Under the pieces are notes generated by a model. It worked only from the letters and a program-made list of their open reading frames with translations. It was not told where the DNA came from and did not search any database. A stretch of 64,000 nt of DNA from an uncultured Lachnospiraceae bacterium (GTDB lineage: Bacteria; Bacillota; Clostridia; Lachnospirales; Lachnospiraceae), in assembly GCA_910579645.1 (NCBI GenBank), contig CAJTVK010000004.1:11992-75991 (forward strand). Reading direction: 5' to 3'. Shown here piece by piece: positions 8,678-17,353 of this stretch; position 1 is the stretch's first letter; the number at the start of each line of letters is the position of its first letter. A program made the position numbers and the translations under genes.

Positions 8678-9751
8678 CTATTTCCTCTTGATATCTCCAC
8701 GGCAGGTGACAATTTCATAGCCGATAGCTTCCATGCGTTGTGACAGGGAATTTTTGTTCTGGGCAGATTCGTCGCCGGTGCAGGCTTTGTTGTTGTATAG
8801 TTGGTATTTGCTGCGGACAGATACGGGCGACAGGTTAGGCATGACTACATTTGCCCCTGCCAAAATTCCTTTTTCCCTTCCTTCCGGATCTATCGTTCCC
8901 AAGGCGGTAGTGGCGGGCAGAAGTACCGGAGGGTATATGAGCCGGAGGATGGAAAGCAGATAACAGGTCAGTTCGGCATCTCCGGCCGGCATATGATAAA
9001 ATGGTGTGGAGGTATGGGGAATAAAAGGACCTATCCCGCACATATCCGGGTGAAAGGCTTCGACAAATTTTAAGTCCTGTGCCAGAGCGAATGCCGTCTG
9101 GTAAGGGGAACCTGTCATGAAACCGCAGCCAACCTGATAGCCGATATCTCTCAGTTCCTGCAGACATTGCATCCGGTTGGAAAAGGACATATCCGGTGGA
9201 TGAAGTTTTTTATAATGTTCTTCATCTGCCGTCTCATGGCGCAGAAGATAACGGTCTGCGCCGGCCTCAAAGAGAGCCAGATAGCTGCTGCGGCTTCGTT
9301 CCCCTAAAGAAAGAGTAACGGCACAGTCGGGATATTGGTTCTTTATTTTTCGTATGATATCACACATGATATCATCTGTGAAGAAAGAATCTTCTCCGCC
9401 TTGCAGCACAAAGGTGCGAAAACCCAAGGCATGTCCTTCCTCACAGCACTTTAAGATTTCATCGGCAGTAAGGCGGTATCGGTCACAGTTTCGGTTGCTT
9501 CTTCTTATGCCGCAGTAAAGGCAGTCATTTTTACAGAAATTGCTGATTTCAATAAGCCCTCTGATATATATGGCATTGCCGTATATCCGGCGGCACATGC
9601 GGGATGCTTTTTCGGACAGGACGCGGGCAGCTTCCGGGCAGCGATGAGTAATTAAGTACTCATATTCCATGAGGGAAAGTGTATGCTGCTGCTCTAGGGA
9701 GTCAATCAGCGAAAATATTTTCTCGGTTTTTTGTATATTATTCTGTTCCAT
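8678..9751 (-). CDS. hydE: [FeFe]-hydrogenase maturase HydE (radical SAM)
   Basis: 357 residues, with AGGA 7 nt before the ATG. The radical-SAM motif CKNDCLYCGIR is near residue 73, followed by a BioB-like barrel (FVLQGGEDSFFTDD, LSLGERS, LRHETADEEHYKKLHP, CGFMTGSPYQT). This is the HydE pattern. HydE acts between HydG and HydF in building the dithiolate-bridged diiron site (known of the family). It is the first gene of the hydE-hydG-hydF operon. The 230-440 bp upstream contain two hairpins and a short ORF with a strong ribosome site that may form a leader. No hydrogenase structural gene is in the window. Confidence 0.95.
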   Translation of the reverse strand: MEQNNIQKTEKIFSLIDSLEQQHTLSLMEYEYLITHRCPEAARVLSEKASRMCRRIYGNAIYIRGLIEISNFCKNDCLYCGIRRSNRNCDRYRLTADEILKCCEEGHALGFRTFVLQGGEDSFFTDDIMCDIIRKIKNQYPDCAVTLSLGERSRSSYLALFEAGADRYLLRHETADEEHYKKLHPPDMSFSNRMQCLQELRDIGYQVGCGFMTGSPYQTAFALAQDLKFVEAFHPDMCGIGPFIPHTSTPFYHMPAGDAELTCYLLSILRLIYPPVLLPATTALGTIDPEGREKGILAGANVVMPNLSPVSVRSKYQLYNNKACTGDESAQNKNSLSQRMEAIGYEIVTCRGDIKRK

Positions 9752-9829
9752 ACGTTATCCTGCTTTAGGTGACTTATCGTTGAATCTATAGTTTAGTATA
9801 CTATCAACTGATTGGGATTTCAAGGCTAG

Positions 9830-9872
9830 TGCTTCATTCAGACAGAAATTACACTTCTGTCTGGATGAAGCA
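9830..9872. other. Hairpin in the hyd operon leader
   Basis: TGCTTCATTCAGACAGAA pairs with TTCTGTCTGGATGAAGCA (one T-G wobble) around a 7-nt loop. It lies 79 bp upstream of hydE. No T run follows on the minus strand, so it may be a regulatory or RNA-stabilising stem rather than a simple terminator. Confidence 0.5.
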
Positions 9873-9909
9873 TTGGGTTGTATTGGCTCATGGAAATCAA
9901 TTTTGGGTT

Positions 9910-9960
9910 TTATGCCTGCTGTCGGGTGTTTCTTTGTGGTATTTTGCTGACTTTGCTCAT
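9910..9960 (-). CDS. Possible 16-codon leader ORF upstream of hydE
   Basis: ATG at 9960-9958 is preceded by AAAGGAG with 6-nt spacing, a near-ideal ribosome site, and reads MSKVSKIPQRNTRQQA then TAA. It lies between two hairpins in the 5' region of the hyd operon. It may be a leader peptide or the surviving 5' end of a deleted gene. No family is recognised. Only the ribosome site supports it. Confidence 0.3.
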   Translation of the reverse strand: MSKVSKIPQRNTRQQA

Positions 9961-9984
9961 AAATCTGCTCCTTTACAATAAAAC

Positions 9985-10013
9985 AGAGCGCATAGACTTT
10001 TTCTATACGCTCT
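9985..10013. terminator. Hairpin downstream of GH2 gene
   Basis: AGAGCGCATAGA and TCTATACGCTCT pair (one C-A mismatch) around CTTTT. It is located 177 bp after the GH2 stop codon on the minus strand and is a candidate terminator for that gene. Confidence 0.4.
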
Positions 10014-10189
10014 GATGCAGTGTTACTTATTTGGTTCTGATTGTGGTAAGGATTGGTTAAAAAAAATCTAGTCTGCGTGAAATATATATAGCTGTTTTTC
10101 TTTGCCGCAGAGCAAAAGCGTGTCCCGGCATTTCCGGCTCGAATGATTGCGGCAGGCAAATTCGTAAAATTATCATATGAAAGAAAAAT

Positions 10190-12673
10190 TTATATTGCCA
10201 TATGTGCATCTTCCAGTCCGGCGGCAGATACCGTAAGTTCTGCTGTTTTGTTTTGCCCGTCTGCTCTGACAATTGCCAATGCTTTGCCGCGGTAAGAAGT
10301 AAAGCTGCCGGAGGTGTAGTTTTCTTCCGTTATAGGATTTGCGGAACCGAATCCCGCCAGGCTGGCATTTCCCGTTACTTTCGCCGTCATCGGAAGCATT
10401 GCGTAAGGAACGGTATTGCCGTCTTTGTCGATAATTTCCGCTTCTGCATAGATGTAACTTCCCACATGTTCTGCGGTGAGACGGATTGCAGCCGGTTCTC
10501 CCGTTGTTGTAAGTTCCTTCCGTGAGATTTCTTTTCCGTTCCGGAAGCTGACGGCCAGGAGTTTTCCCGGTGTGTACACTGTCTTAAAGAGTACGCTTTG
10601 AGGAAGAGTTCCGTCTTTTCGGACGGTTTTTCTGCCTAGGCTTTTGCCGTTCAGAAACAGTTCTACCTCTTCCGCGCAGGAAAATACCATAACTTTTACG
10701 GGATTTCCCTCCTGTCCCTGCCAGTTCCAGGACTTTCTGACATCCGTGAATCCCCATTGGCTGATGAGTTCCGTTTTGCGGAAGTCTGCGGGATTGTATG
10801 AGTAGATAAATGTTTCGCTGTTTCCCCATATAACGCTTCGGTATTCACCTTGTGGAAGAATATTTCCGTTTATGTCAATATCCGCATCATTGGCAAGCCG
10901 CCAAGGATATTGAGAATCGTGAGACGACAGAGCATAAGGGCCTTTTTTTATTCGCGGGTCGTCGGGTTCCACGGCAGCGGTTTTGCCGATTCCGGCTTCG
11001 CCGATATAGTCTACGGCTGTCCAGGTAAAATCACCTATCACATAAGGCAGGCTCTGCACCAGCGGCCACCGAAAACCTATTTCTTTCGGAAAGTTTTCCG
11101 AACCGAGCATTACGCGGTCCGGATATAGTTCATGGTCGGTTTCATATTTATCTTCCAAATAATTATATCCTACAATATCCAAACCATTGGTAAACGGTTC
11201 TGTGTAGCGTTCCCAACTCTGATTCCTTTTTTCGTTTATATTTATATTTTGAATGTCTGTGTCCGCACTGAAGGATTCCAGCATTTTTTTTCTTCCTTCT
11301 GCCGCCAGTTCGTCGTCAAGCCCGTTCCAGAAGGTGCAGATGCCGTTGCTGACCGGGCGGCTGGGATCCAGGTTCCTGACAAATTCGGCAAGGCGGTTGG
11401 CGAGGATATATCCGTTGTTCAGGCCTCCGCGTTCCGTAATCTCGTTGCCGGTTGACCAGATGATTACACATGGGCAGCTGCGGTCCCGTTTGATAAAAGC
11501 ACTCAGGTCTTTTTTCCAGTCACTGTCAAAGTATTGGTTGTAATCCCCGGGCACTTTTCCCATTCCCCATGCATCGAAGGCTTCATCGAATACATACATG
11601 CCAAGGCGGCTGCATGCTTCCGTCAGTGCTTTGGAGGGAGGATTGTGGGTGGTGCGTATTGCGTTAAAACCAATCTTTTTTAGGCGTGCAATCTTACGGG
11701 CTTCTATTTCATAGGTAGATACTATGCCGAGAATGCCGTTATCGTGATGCAGGCATCCGCCTTTCAGCTTTGTGGTCTTCCCATTGATGCGGAGTCCGTG
11801 AACCGCATCCGCTGTAATTGTCCGGATGCCAAAGATTGTCTGAATTTCGTCTGTGGTTCCGTTTTCGGTCGGAACCGCGTGGGTTTTGAAGGTGCCGATA
11901 TCCGTTATTTTTGCGTGTACCTGATATAAAGCAGGAGATTCGGCACTCCAGAGTTTCGGGGTTTTTACTGTAATTGCGAGGCGTGCCGTGTCCGAGGCTC
12001 CTCCGGCTACTTGGAGAACCGTGCTGCGGGAGACAATTGCCTCTCCGCTTCCGTCTTCTGTCAGGCAGACTTCTACTTTGGCAAGACGGTTTTCCCGGAA
12101 TTCATTGCAGACTTCTACTTCTGCTTGTAAAAAGGCGTAATCCGCATGGCCGTCCTGGTCATATGTAATTTCTTTTGTATATATAAAGATGCCGTCTTCC
12201 GCCGCATGCAGCCTAGGTGTGTGTATTAATTCCACGGAACGGTAGATTCCTGCGCCGGAATACCAGCGGGAATTCGGCTGTTGGCTGGGGTTCACCGTTA
12301 CTGTGATACTGTTTTCCTTTCCGCAGTAGATATATTGTGTAATGTCTGCAAAGAAAGGTGCATAGCCATAATGCTGCAAAGCTGCCTTACAGCCATTGAT
12401 TTCTACCGTGGCATTCATCATGATACCGTCAAATTTCAGTCCTATCCGGTCCTGTTCCCACTGAGCCGGAATGGTAATTACCTTGCGGTAATGTGCGACA
12501 CCTCCTGTATAAAATCCCATAGCGCTTTTTCCCGGCGCATCCGGCGTGACATCGCTTTCAATCATGTAATCATGCGGCAGATTCACCAGTCGTTTTTCCT
12601 TTTCTTCGGACATAAACGGACTTCTTGTGCCGAATTCAAATTCCCAGCCTTGATCAATATTCTGATTCCTCAT
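10190..12673 (-). CDS. Glycoside hydrolase family 2 (beta-galactosidase/glucuronidase type)
   Basis: The start at 12673 is preferred because GGAGG lies 6 nt upstream; the in-frame ATG at 12685 contains that site. 827 residues without a signal peptide, so the protein is probably cytoplasmic. Domain order: sugar-binding N domain (FGTRSPFM to WYSGAGIYRSVELI), immunoglobulin-like domain, TIM barrel, then C-terminal beta domains of the DUF4982 type. The acid/base Glu is in WSTGNEITERGG (about residue 411) and the nucleophile Glu in VMLGSENF (about 526). FNAIRTTHNPPS is the usual GH2 signature. It removes terminal beta-linked sugars; the exact sugar cannot be told from sequence. It is divergent from an AraC regulator that probably controls it. 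Confidence 0.9.
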   Translation of the reverse strand: MRNQNIDQGWEFEFGTRSPFMSEEKEKRLVNLPHDYMIESDVTPDAPGKSAMGFYTGGVAHYRKVITIPAQWEQDRIGLKFDGIMMNATVEINGCKAALQHYGYAPFFADITQYIYCGKENSITVTVNPSQQPNSRWYSGAGIYRSVELIHTPRLHAAEDGIFIYTKEITYDQDGHADYAFLQAEVEVCNEFRENRLAKVEVCLTEDGSGEAIVSRSTVLQVAGGASDTARLAITVKTPKLWSAESPALYQVHAKITDIGTFKTHAVPTENGTTDEIQTIFGIRTITADAVHGLRINGKTTKLKGGCLHHDNGILGIVSTYEIEARKIARLKKIGFNAIRTTHNPPSKALTEACSRLGMYVFDEAFDAWGMGKVPGDYNQYFDSDWKKDLSAFIKRDRSCPCVIIWSTGNEITERGGLNNGYILANRLAEFVRNLDPSRPVSNGICTFWNGLDDELAAEGRKKMLESFSADTDIQNININEKRNQSWERYTEPFTNGLDIVGYNYLEDKYETDHELYPDRVMLGSENFPKEIGFRWPLVQSLPYVIGDFTWTAVDYIGEAGIGKTAAVEPDDPRIKKGPYALSSHDSQYPWRLANDADIDINGNILPQGEYRSVIWGNSETFIYSYNPADFRKTELISQWGFTDVRKSWNWQGQEGNPVKVMVFSCAEEVELFLNGKSLGRKTVRKDGTLPQSVLFKTVYTPGKLLAVSFRNGKEISRKELTTTGEPAAIRLTAEHVGSYIYAEAEIIDKDGNTVPYAMLPMTAKVTGNASLAGFGSANPITEENYTSGSFTSYRGKALAIVRADGQNKTAELTVSAAGLEDAHMAI

Positions 12674-12719
12674 TTTTTCCTCCATTTCTTATTTGGCGAC
12701 CCAATCCATTCCTTAGGGA

Positions 12720-12827
12720 ATAAACCAATGACGTGATGTTGGCAGTGAACAGTATTTTTTCTGCTGTAATTATCATATTGCGGAATATAACCAATGACAA
12801 GGACGGAAAAAATGGTTATACTATAAT
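12720..12827 (+). promoter_or_regulatory. Divergent promoter region with ACCAATGAC operator repeats
   Basis: The block ACCAATGAC occurs at 12724-12732 and again at 12790-12798. TATAACCAAT (12786-12795) is matched in inverted form by AATGGTTATA (12811-12820), with one mismatch. The last copy abuts a TATAAT at 12822-12827 that could serve the AraC gene. Spaced half-sites between a GH2 gene and an AraC regulator fit AraC-family operator arrangement (inference). Confidence 0.5.
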
Positions 12828-12864
12828 ATAAGGACGAAATGCACGATTTATTGGAGGTGTCTGC

Positions 12865-13968
12865 ATGAACTTCTACAAGACAATACGCGAAAGAACAGCT
12901 TATGTGAGAGAGCATTGCCTTTTTTCTGCCGATGCATCCGCATTTTCGGGACAGTGGGGGGCAGAAGGAACCGGCGGGGAACCGGCCTTTTTGACAGCCG
13001 ACCGCAACAGTCTGAAGTCCGACGATTTTAGGATACTTTTGTGTGTCTATGATCATAGGGGAATCGAATGGAGCATCAGTCCGTTGGGGACGCGGAGGAC
13101 GGAACGGCAGCTGCCGCGCAGGGGGTGGTTTCACTGGCATGAATATGTGGAAATTTTATATGTGATAGAAGGAAGTTTTGATCAGTTTCTTCTCGGGGAG
13201 CGTTATCATTTTCCGCAGGGATGTTTTGTCATTACCGATCAGAATTGCGAGCACTCCGATTATATTGATGCCGTGGATGCCGCAGTGCTTTTTTTACAGA
13301 TAAAAGCGGATTATTTGGACGAGCTGCTCCGAAGTTACCCGAAAACGGATGAACTGCACCGGTTTCTTCTTGATGCGTTATATCAGCAGAAGCGGGAACA
13401 GAGTTTTCTTGCTCTTACTTATAAGCCTATAGGAGAGGGTGGCACGGAGAGGGAAGACAGGCAGGTGCTGGAACTGTTGGAGCAGATTACAAGGGAAGAT
13501 TTGGAACGTCTGCCCGGATATGAGCATGTGCGGCTTGGGCTGCTTGTCCGGCTTTTGCAGAGACTGTGTACGGATTATTCTTCCGTTCGTTACAGCAGCA
13601 GCCGGGAAGGCAGGGAAAAGGCTTTTCTTTATGAACTGGAACGTTATATCCGTCTCCATGATGCGGAGGTCAGTGTTTCGGAACTGGAACGGGTCTTTCA
13701 TTACCGTCGGAATTATTTTAACCTTATATTGCAGAAATATAGGGGACAGACATTTCGGAAATATATTCAGACAGTACGTCTTGATCATGCGGCGCAGCTG
13801 TTGAAGGAAACGGCTCTCCCTGTTAAGCAGATAGCCATTGCTGTGGGGTATGAGAATACCAGCCATTTTTATCATCTTTTTGAGAAGAAGTTTGGGATGC
13901 CGCCGAAGGATATGAGGGGAAAGGGAAATGTCAGTATTGAGAAGGAGGTGTGCAGATGGCAGGAATGA
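12865..13968 (+). CDS. AraC-family transcriptional regulator
   Basis: 367 residues, with GGAGGTG ahead of the ATG. Residues about 85-150 form a cupin-like sensing domain (FHWHEYVEILYVIEGSFDQF, then CFVITDQNCEHSDYI). Residues about 265-355 are the two-HTH AraC DNA-binding domain (NYFNLILQKYRGQTF, then LPVKQIAIAVGYENTSHFYH and FEKKFGMPP). It is divergently transcribed from the GH2 gene across a 191-bp region with repeated operator-like sites, so it is probably the local sugar-responsive activator. Its end overlaps the ribosome site of a short truncated ORF. Confidence 0.9.
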   Translation: MNFYKTIRERTAYVREHCLFSADASAFSGQWGAEGTGGEPAFLTADRNSLKSDDFRILLCVYDHRGIEWSISPLGTRRTERQLPRRGWFHWHEYVEILYVIEGSFDQFLLGERYHFPQGCFVITDQNCEHSDYIDAVDAAVLFLQIKADYLDELLRSYPKTDELHRFLLDALYQQKREQSFLALTYKPIGEGGTEREDRQVLELLEQITREDLERLPGYEHVRLGLLVRLLQRLCTDYSSVRYSSSREGREKAFLYELERYIRLHDAEVSVSELERVFHYRRNYFNLILQKYRGQTFRKYIQTVRLDHAAQLLKETALPVKQIAIAVGYENTSHFYHLFEKKFGMPPKDMRGKGNVSIEKEVCRWQE

Positions 13969-14021
13969 ATTTTAAGGCAAACTTTAGTGATAGGCAGCCA
14001 AATCGCAGGTTAAACTTATAA
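13956..14021 (+). pseudogene. Truncated gene start after the AraC gene
   Basis: A consensus AAGGAGGTG sits 6 nt before ATG 13956, overlapping the end of the AraC gene, but the frame stops after 21 codons. A site this strong usually serves a real operon partner, so this is probably the remaining 5' end of a deleted gene. The product cannot be identified. Confidence 0.35.
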
Positions 14022-14147
14022 AATAAAAATGGCAGACCATGAAAAAAATAGCATTGTCCATCCTGCGCTTGGTCAGGGACAGCTATAAGATCAGCATGGC
14101 AAGTATGATAGCCGAATTGGAAGATTTAGTTAATGCAAGAGTAAAAA

Positions 14148-14174
14148 TAGCCCCTCTGAAAATCAGAAGGGCTA
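14148..14174 (-). terminator. Rho-independent terminator of the Uma2-like gene
   Basis: The arms TAGCCCCTCTGA and TCAGAAGGGCTA pair (one wobble) with a 3-nt loop. On the minus strand the stem is followed by TTTTT. It lies 20 bp past the stop of the gene at 14194-14694. Confidence 0.8.
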
Positions 14175-14193
14175 AATTTTACTTACAACTAAT

Positions 14194-14694
14194 TTATTCA
14201 ATATCAAAGAGTTCATCAAACGTGATTTTGAAATTAGGGAACATAACAAGCTGTAAATCATCCTTATTTTGTTCCGTGACGGTCTTATAAAGATAAGGAT
14301 AAGCTGTATCGTCATTGTTCCAGTCAAACATATAAATTTCGACCTGTTTTTTGCGCCAGTCAGTAATCCAATACTCGGAAACTCCGACTTTACAATATAT
14401 CTGCATTTTTTCATTCCGGTCATATTCCTCAGTGGAATCGGACAATACTTCCATGACAAAGCGGGGAATACCGGTAAATGATACATTTTTCCTGTCACGC
14501 ATATTACAGATGATAGAGGCATCAGGAATAACTACTTTATCATCATTTTCACGCCATTGGTATTGAACACTATCGCCAAATACACGGCACAGGCTGTCCT
14601 TAATCTGGCTGCCTACTTTAATAATAAAATTGTGGATTACCATTGAATGTTCAAGGTAAGTTTTGCTCATGTCTTCTATGGGTAAGGTATTCAT
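14194..14694 (-). CDS. Uma2-family (DUF820) PD-(D/E)XK nuclease-fold protein
   Basis: 166 residues, with GGAGG 6 nt before the ATG. It shows the Uma2/DUF820 core: VIPDASIIC (conserved PD), GIPRFVMEVLSDSTEEYDRN (E/V strand then helix), and YCKVGVSEYWITDW (conserved EYW-D). The fold is restriction-endonuclease-like. The biological role of the family is unknown, and it is common in accessory DNA. It has its own promoter and terminator, so it is monocistronic. It could be called a putative restriction endonuclease in automatic annotation, but no methylase partner is present. Confidence 0.85.
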   Translation of the reverse strand: MNTLPIEDMSKTYLEHSMVIHNFIIKVGSQIKDSLCRVFGDSVQYQWRENDDKVVIPDASIICNMRDRKNVSFTGIPRFVMEVLSDSTEEYDRNEKMQIYCKVGVSEYWITDWRKKQVEIYMFDWNNDDTAYPYLYKTVTEQNKDDLQLVMFPNFKITFDELFDIE

Positions 14695-14732
14695 TGTGTT
14701 ACCTCCGTTTGTTTTGGATAATAGATGTTTAT

Positions 14733-14761
14733 ATTATACTATGCCCATGGTTTGGAGACAA
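14733..14761 (-). promoter_or_regulatory. Promoter of the Uma2-like gene
   Basis: Read on the minus strand: TTGTCT (14761-14756), a 17-bp spacer, then TATAAT (14738-14733). It is located 39 bp upstream of the ATG at 14694. Confidence 0.7.
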
Positions 14762-14784
14762 GGATTTTGATAGGTGAATAAATG

Positions 14785-15214
14785 TTTATCCTAAAGATCG
14801 GAAGGCATCAGCTTTGCCGGATACTTGGGATGAACAATGAAAATTATAAAAAAATACCGTTTTCAATACTGACAAGTGATATCGAGTATAGTGATGTGAA
14901 AAAATGGGAACTGGATATATATGCGTTGTAATTCGAAATTGAGTAGTATTTTATTTAAAGCACTGAGAAATTTAAGAAACAGAAGTCTTATAGATCGGAA
15001 TACTCAGATAATGATAGTGTTTCCTGCTACTAAAGGAAAATTTAGTCATCATTATGTTGCTAATGCTGATGAAATTAAAAATAGATTGACATGCCTATGC
15101 CCACGGCATAAAATTAGGATACAGAAAATCAGGAAGAGGAAGCAGACATTATTGTTATCGGAATTGGGATTGAACGAATCAATCCCTATTTTGGTTAGCG
15201 GCAACCGGGTATAG
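14785..15214 (+). pseudogene. Decayed coding remnants, family unknown
   Basis: One frame from about 14792 reads plausibly as protein (RHQLCRILGMNNENYKKIPF and onward to WELDIYAL) and then meets a stop. A second frame ends at 15214, and a third gives a short protein-like piece (EEEADIIVIGIGIERINP) near 15135-15188. Protein-like segments in shifting frames with internal stops suggest an eroded gene. I cannot name it. Confidence 0.3.
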
Positions 15215-15238
15215 CTTTCCGGAAAAAGGGGGATGCTT

Positions 15239-17071
15239 ATGCAGCAGATAGAAGCCGGTGTGATGTTATGCCAGATTAGGGAACAGAAGAGGGTATCTCA
15301 GAAAAAGCTATCCAACGGAATTTGCTCCACAAGGGCTTTGTCCAGGTATGAGAGCGGGGAGAGGATGCCGGACGGATTGAGTTTTCATTGCCTTATGCAG
15401 CGTGTAGGGATGAATCCCCGTGATTTTACGGTTATGCTTTCTTTGCAGGAGTATCGGTATTATATGTGGAAGGAATCCGTGCTGGATGCAATTCAGAAAA
15501 AGGATTGGAATTCGGTGAAGGATAGTATGGAAAATGAGGTGAATCTGCCGAAAGGGTGCGGCGGCAGGATGCAGAGGCAGTTCAGGCTGTATCTGCAGTC
15601 CATTGTGGAAGAGAAACTGGAGAATGACGGGGAAAAGGCATGGAGGCTGTTAGGAGAGGCAATCGGGGAAACGGCATCCGACTGTTTCCGGGGGGAGTTA
15701 GCAGGATATTGGCTGAGTATTTTTGAAATAGGCTTGCTGGCATTGTATTATTACAAGGGCGGGGAGCGGAACCTGATACATTCCAAAGAGGTATGTTCCC
15801 GGCTGAAGTATCTGATTGCATATACGGAAGAAATTATCACGGATAAAGAGGAATGCGCTAAGCTGGTGCCGGGCATGGTCTGTGCATTGCTGAGAATCTG
15901 CGGAGATCAGATGGGCATTATGGAGCGGCTGAGTTATGAGGAAAAGGCAGTGCTTCTTCTGAAGGAAAGCGGCGGGCTGTATCATTTGCCGGAGGTGCTG
16001 CGTCTGTATACGGCTGATTTGGCCGGGACGGACGAAGAGAAGGAACGGGTTTACGGAAAGCAGTATTCCGCATTTAAGGAAGTGTTGGAGGATGCGGGCT
16101 ATGATACGGATTTTCAGCCGGAATTGTTGTTTGACAGCAGCCGGCAGTTTTACCTGCTGAATGAATATCTTCGTTCACACAGGATTATGAGAGGTATGAC
16201 GCAGCTGCAGATCAGTGAGGGAATCTGTGCGGCAGAGACTTATTCCCGGGTGGAAACGGGAAAAACAGTGCCGCGCCCGAAAGAGCGGAAAGCATTTTTC
16301 GAGCGGCTGAACATTGGATTCGGGTATTTCAGAGGGGAACTGGAGACAACGGATTATGAACTGTTTCACTATCTTGCGCTGTTCAAGGAAGCGGCCAGAA
16401 AGGAAGAATGGGTAAAGGCGGCAGGATGGATGGAACGGATTCGGGACAGGCTAGATACAGAGTCAATTAATAACAGACAGTATATAGGGATGATGGAAAA
16501 TTGGGTGGCTTTTGCCGCAAAGCAGATTGATGCGGAAGAATTTTACCGGAGGGACGAAGAACTGCTGCGATTATCCGTGAAGGAAGAATTGTTGGAAAAG
16601 ACGGAACTGTATTATTTTACTTATATCGAAATTGTGCTGTACAGCCATTTGGCCAATATACTTAAAATTCAGGGAAGACAGCGGGAGGGAATAGAACTGC
16701 TGAAAAAGATGCTTGGAAAGATAGAAAAAAGTAAGGCGGATTTGGAGTATTGGTGGTGGGACAGCATGAAAGTTCCTATTTTTAATTTGGCCAATATGCT
16801 GTCGGATTTGGGAGATTATGAGGAATCTCTGAAATATATGACAGACTTCACGCAGAAGTGTTTTCGGCTGTTTGACGGGGAATATGCAGCATATGGGATT
16901 GGTGAACGGGCTTTGGATATGGAACAGATGCATGTCGCTGACAAAGCAGTATGCGGAAGATTGCTTGTGCAGGTGTTCTATATGACTGATTTTTATAATA
17001 AAATTGGGGATCATAATAAATTGAAAGAGCACTATGAAATGTATTACGAAGCCGGAAAAGAGTGGTATTGA
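15239..17071 (+). CDS. Tandem-duplicated XRE-HTH/helical-repeat regulator (RRNPP-like)
   Basis: ATG 15239 is preferred over 15233 because GGGGG is 6 nt before it. 610 residues made of two homologous halves. HTH 1 is near residues 10-60 (LCQIREQKRVSQKKLSNGI then LSRYESGERMPDG). HTH 2 is near 305-355 (LRSHRIMRGMTQLQISEGI then YSRVETGKTVPRP). Each HTH is followed by a long helical region with matching landmarks (an EYRYYMW or DYELFHY segment, then a W-rich helix). XRE plus TPR-like helices is the layout of Rgg/PlcR/PrgX peptide-binding regulators, which are normally one such unit of about 290 residues. A 40-codon secreted-peptide gene lies 283 bp past the stop, on the opposite strand, and may supply the ligand (inference). 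Confidence 0.8.
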   Translation: MQQIEAGVMLCQIREQKRVSQKKLSNGICSTRALSRYESGERMPDGLSFHCLMQRVGMNPRDFTVMLSLQEYRYYMWKESVLDAIQKKDWNSVKDSMENEVNLPKGCGGRMQRQFRLYLQSIVEEKLENDGEKAWRLLGEAIGETASDCFRGELAGYWLSIFEIGLLALYYYKGGERNLIHSKEVCSRLKYLIAYTEEIITDKEECAKLVPGMVCALLRICGDQMGIMERLSYEEKAVLLLKESGGLYHLPEVLRLYTADLAGTDEEKERVYGKQYSAFKEVLEDAGYDTDFQPELLFDSSRQFYLLNEYLRSHRIMRGMTQLQISEGICAAETYSRVETGKTVPRPKERKAFFERLNIGFGYFRGELETTDYELFHYLALFKEAARKEEWVKAAGWMERIRDRLDTESINNRQYIGMMENWVAFAAKQIDAEEFYRRDEELLRLSVKEELLEKTELYYFTYIEIVLYSHLANILKIQGRQREGIELLKKMLGKIEKSKADLEYWWWDSMKVPIFNLANMLSDLGDYEESLKYMTDFTQKCFRLFDGEYAAYGIGERALDMEQMHVADKAVCGRLLVQVFYMTDFYNKIGDHNKLKEHYEMYYEAGKEWY

Positions 17072-17078
17072 TTTAAAT

Positions 17079-17150
17079 GTAACAGTTCAGCCTGCGGCTT
17101 CTCTTTTACGAAATCTGTCCATTTCAATTTGCCTGCGGCGAGGGTCAATA
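17079..17150 (-). repeat. Two dispersed-repeat blocks after the regulator
   Basis: 17079-17102 is the inverted form of the repeat at 335-356 and 4671-4688. 17131-17150 carries the GCGGCGAGGGTCAATA block seen at 7158-7173 and 34804-34817. They lie directly after the stop codon of the regulator gene. Confidence 0.5.
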
Positions 17151-17353
17151 CCCATACATCAAAGATGTATGGCATCCTGCAATTACGTTCTGCAGCGTTG
17201 GAAGATGGACGCCCTGTTGCTTGCATCGGGGTTGCTGACTTGATTATATGGTATATATATTATCTCATTTTTAAGAGATATGCAATTCAGAAAAAAGACT
17301 TAAAATAATAAACTTCCTCGCAGTAAGCAGCGGGGAAGTAATTTTGGGAAATA

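Noticed and set aside
5839..9751. Complete hydrogenase locus
   Set aside because: Only the maturases HydE, HydG and HydF are present; no gene with H-cluster motifs lies in the window.
9755..10159. 134-codon minus-strand ORF between GH2 and hydE
   Set aside because: It runs through two hairpins, lacks a ribosome site and shows no family pattern. The short 9910-9960 frame in another phase has the better ribosome site.
14039..14290. 83-codon plus-strand ORF near the Uma2-like gene
   Set aside because: Its 3' half crosses the terminator and the end of the Uma2-like gene on the opposite strand, so it is a shadow there. The 5' half has no good ribosome site.
14194..14694. Restriction-modification system at the Uma2-like gene
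   Set aside because: There is a nuclease fold but no methylase or specificity gene nearby; Uma2 proteins are usually solitary.
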